Below are positions 4,044 through 5,218 of a DNA stretch of 5,218 nucleotides, piece after piece. The DNA is taken from positions 1 through 5,218 of the forward strand of contig JAAZLF010000507.1 in NCBI GenBank assembly GCA_012799425.1. Direction: 5' to 3'. The notes beneath the pieces are model-generated. The model searched no databases. It was not told where the DNA came from and saw only the letters and a list, made by a program, of their open reading frames with translations. The position numbers and the translations under genes were made by a program. Position 1 is the stretch's first letter. Each line of letters begins with the position of its first letter. The DNA is from Actinomycetales bacterium. GTDB taxonomy: Bacteria > Actinomycetota > Actinomycetes > Actinomycetales > Dermabacteraceae.

Positions 4044-5218
4044 ATGGAATCGGCACCGATGCGCAACGGCGAGCACCCTGGCGGGGACACCTCCCGCCAG
4101 GACCTGGCCGCACCCTCGGGCGATGTCCTCGAGGACGTCCTCGGTCGCTTCGGCGAGATCGAGGCCGCCCCGGCGGCCCGCGCGCTGCTCGCCCAGGCCC
4201 TCGCCGCGACGCTCATGGCGTTCACTCGCACCCGGTCGGTGCGCGATCCGCTGCCGGACACCGCGCCCGGGAGCACCGAGGAGGCTCTCGCGGTCCTGGC
4301 CGGGATCGATCATCTGCGCTCTTCGCTCGCCGCGATGGATGCCACCTGGCAGGTCGCTGCGGAGCAACGGATCCGGCGTGATGACGCGTCCCGGGGCGCA
4401 CCGCCGGCTGAGCAGGGCCGCGGCGCGGGGCAGGAGATCGCGCTCGCGCGCCGGATCTCACCCGCGGCCTCATCGTTCTCCCAGGCGAAGGCACGCCGGC
4501 TGGTGGAGAGCATGCCCGCTGCCGTGGAGCGACTCTGGTCGGGCGCCATGACGGATCAGCAGGCCTCCGCGATCTCCGGTGCGCTCGATGGCGCGGGGGC
4601 GGAGACCTGCCGCAGGATCGACGATCATCTCCGCGAGCACCCCGAGTTCCTGCACGGCAAGGGCCACAAGCGCCTGCAGTCCGATATCCGTGACCTGGTT
4701 CAGAAGCTCGAGCCCGAGGGGTCCCGCGAGCGTGCGGAGCGTGCGGCCCGTTCCCGGCACGTGAGGATGACCCCTCTGGCTGACGGGATGGCTCGGGTCA
4801 CCGCCGTGCTGCGCGGGATCGATGCCGCCGCCCTGATGCAGTCCCTGCACACACGTGCCGAGTCGCTCCGCGCCTCGGGAGCGAAGGCCTCTCTTCCGGC
4901 GCTGGAGGCAGATCTGCTCGTCGAGGACGTCCTCAGCGGCAGCGACGGCGAGGAGGCGAGCGGCCTCGAGCGGCCCCGCCCCCGCCCCCGCCCCGGCCTG
5001 GACGTCGGCATCGTCATCACCGACACCGTCCTCCTCGGTCGGGACGACGAGGCCGAGACCGCCGAGCTCGAGGGCTACGGCATCCTCCCCGCCCACATCG
5101 TGCGAGACACCTTGCTCGGCCGGCCGCCCGGGCATCTGCGATCCTCCGAGGACGACCACCCCGACGAGGCGGTCTCGGCCTTCTTCCGCCGGCTGTACCG
5201 CAGCCCGCGCACCGGCGA
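4044..5218 (+). CDS. DUF222-domain protein, probable HNH endonuclease (13E12 family), 3'-truncated
   Basis: This frame is open for 391 residues from the ATG at 4044 to the window edge. It shows the DUF222 pattern: EIALARRISPAAS...ARRLVESMPAAVERLWSGAMTDQQASAISGAL (about 131-180), then ARSRHVRMTPLADGMARVTAVLRGIDAAALMQSL (about 235-268), and later ELEGYGILPAHIVRDTLLG (341-359) and RRLYRSPRTG (382-391). In this family the last motif comes shortly before a C-terminal HNH nuclease domain (CxxC...HxDH...), which must lie past the window, so nuclease activity is inferred and not seen. No signal peptide or TM segment is present. A second ATG at codon 6 (4059) is possible. There is almost no Shine-Dalgarno before 4044, which fits leaderless expression. 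Residues 310-317 are an (RP)4 tract. The gene is divergent from the transporter operon and probably SOS-regulated. The family's role (DNA repair, mobile-element or selfish function) is unsettled. Confidence 0.88.
   Translation, partial: MESAPMRNGEHPGGDTSRQDLAAPSGDVLEDVLGRFGEIEAAPAARALLAQALAATLMAFTRTRSVRDPLPDTAPGSTEEALAVLAGIDHLRSSLAAMDATWQVAAEQRIRRDDASRGAPPAEQGRGAGQEIALARRISPAASSFSQAKARRLVESMPAAVERLWSGAMTDQQASAISGALDGAGAETCRRIDDHLREHPEFLHGKGHKRLQSDIRDLVQKLEPEGSRERAERAARSRHVRMTPLADGMARVTAVLRGIDAAALMQSLHTRAESLRASGAKASLPALEADLLVEDVLSGSDGEEASGLERPRPRPRPGLDVGIVITDTVLLGRDDEAETAELEGYGILPAHIVRDTLLGRPPGHLRSSEDDHPDEAVSAFFRRLYRSPRTG
4971..4994 (+). repeat. Hexanucleotide repeat encoding (Arg-Pro)4
   Basis: A 6-base unit (CCCCGC phase) runs through codons 310-317 of the DUF222 protein. 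It encodes RPRPRPRP between the acidic linker (DGEEASGLE) and the GLDVGIVITDTV segment. Slippage would add or remove RP pairs without shifting the frame. Confidence 0.6.

Noticed and set aside
3505..4551. Plus-strand open frame of 348 codons across the intergenic region
   Set aside because: It crosses the promoters and then shadows the DUF222 gene in a different frame. The composition is Ser/Arg/Pro-rich with no domain.
4470..5159. Minus-strand open frame of 229 codons
   Set aside because: It lies antisense to a confident DUF222 coding frame and has no recognisable motif of its own.

Overview
The window looks like chromosomal DNA from a high-GC Gram-positive (Actinobacteria). GC is roughly 70% in the genes, there are YtrA-type GntR and ABC-2-like genes, and there is a DUF222/HNH (13E12-type) gene, a family found mainly in Actinobacteria. 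A Micrococcales relative such as the Brachybacterium/Dermabacteraceae group is a reasonable guess, but nothing here fixes the genus.

Left part (1-3542, minus strand): a compact five-gene operon, read from right to left. It encodes a YtrA-type GntR repressor, ABC ATPase 1, six-TM permease 1, ABC ATPase 2 and permease 2, which runs off the left edge. Each of the four junctions is the same 4-base ATGA overlap, so the genes are very probably translationally coupled. The two ATPase/permease pairs are paralogous: 14 identical residues span the Walker B/D-loop region and the permeases share a loop motif. The unit therefore looks like a duplicated cassette giving one or two exporters under a small-molecule- or stress-responsive repressor. 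The transported substrate cannot be read from the sequence. By family, peptide-antibiotic or cell-envelope stress is the usual context.

Middle (3543-4043): a 501-base divergent intergenic region. Its left end carries the operon promoter with an embedded 14-bp perfect palindrome plus a tandem third half-site, a likely GntR operator. Its centre is about 50% GC and has no gene. Its right end has four same-strand TCCACA motifs within 56 bp, one of them a perfect DnaA box (TTATCCACA). A near-consensus actinobacterial SOS (LexA) box follows and overlaps the probable -10 of the rightward gene.

Right part (4044-5218, plus strand): the first 391 codons of a DUF222-domain protein. Its expected C-terminal HNH nuclease motif lies beyond the window. 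Its upstream sites suggest control by DNA damage, perhaps with DnaA input, and probably a leaderless mRNA.

No RNA genes, CRISPR arrays, insertion sequences or convincing intrinsic terminators were seen. The components are of known families. The parts most worth a second look are the compact regulatory region between 3583 and 4043 and the duplicated transporter cassette.
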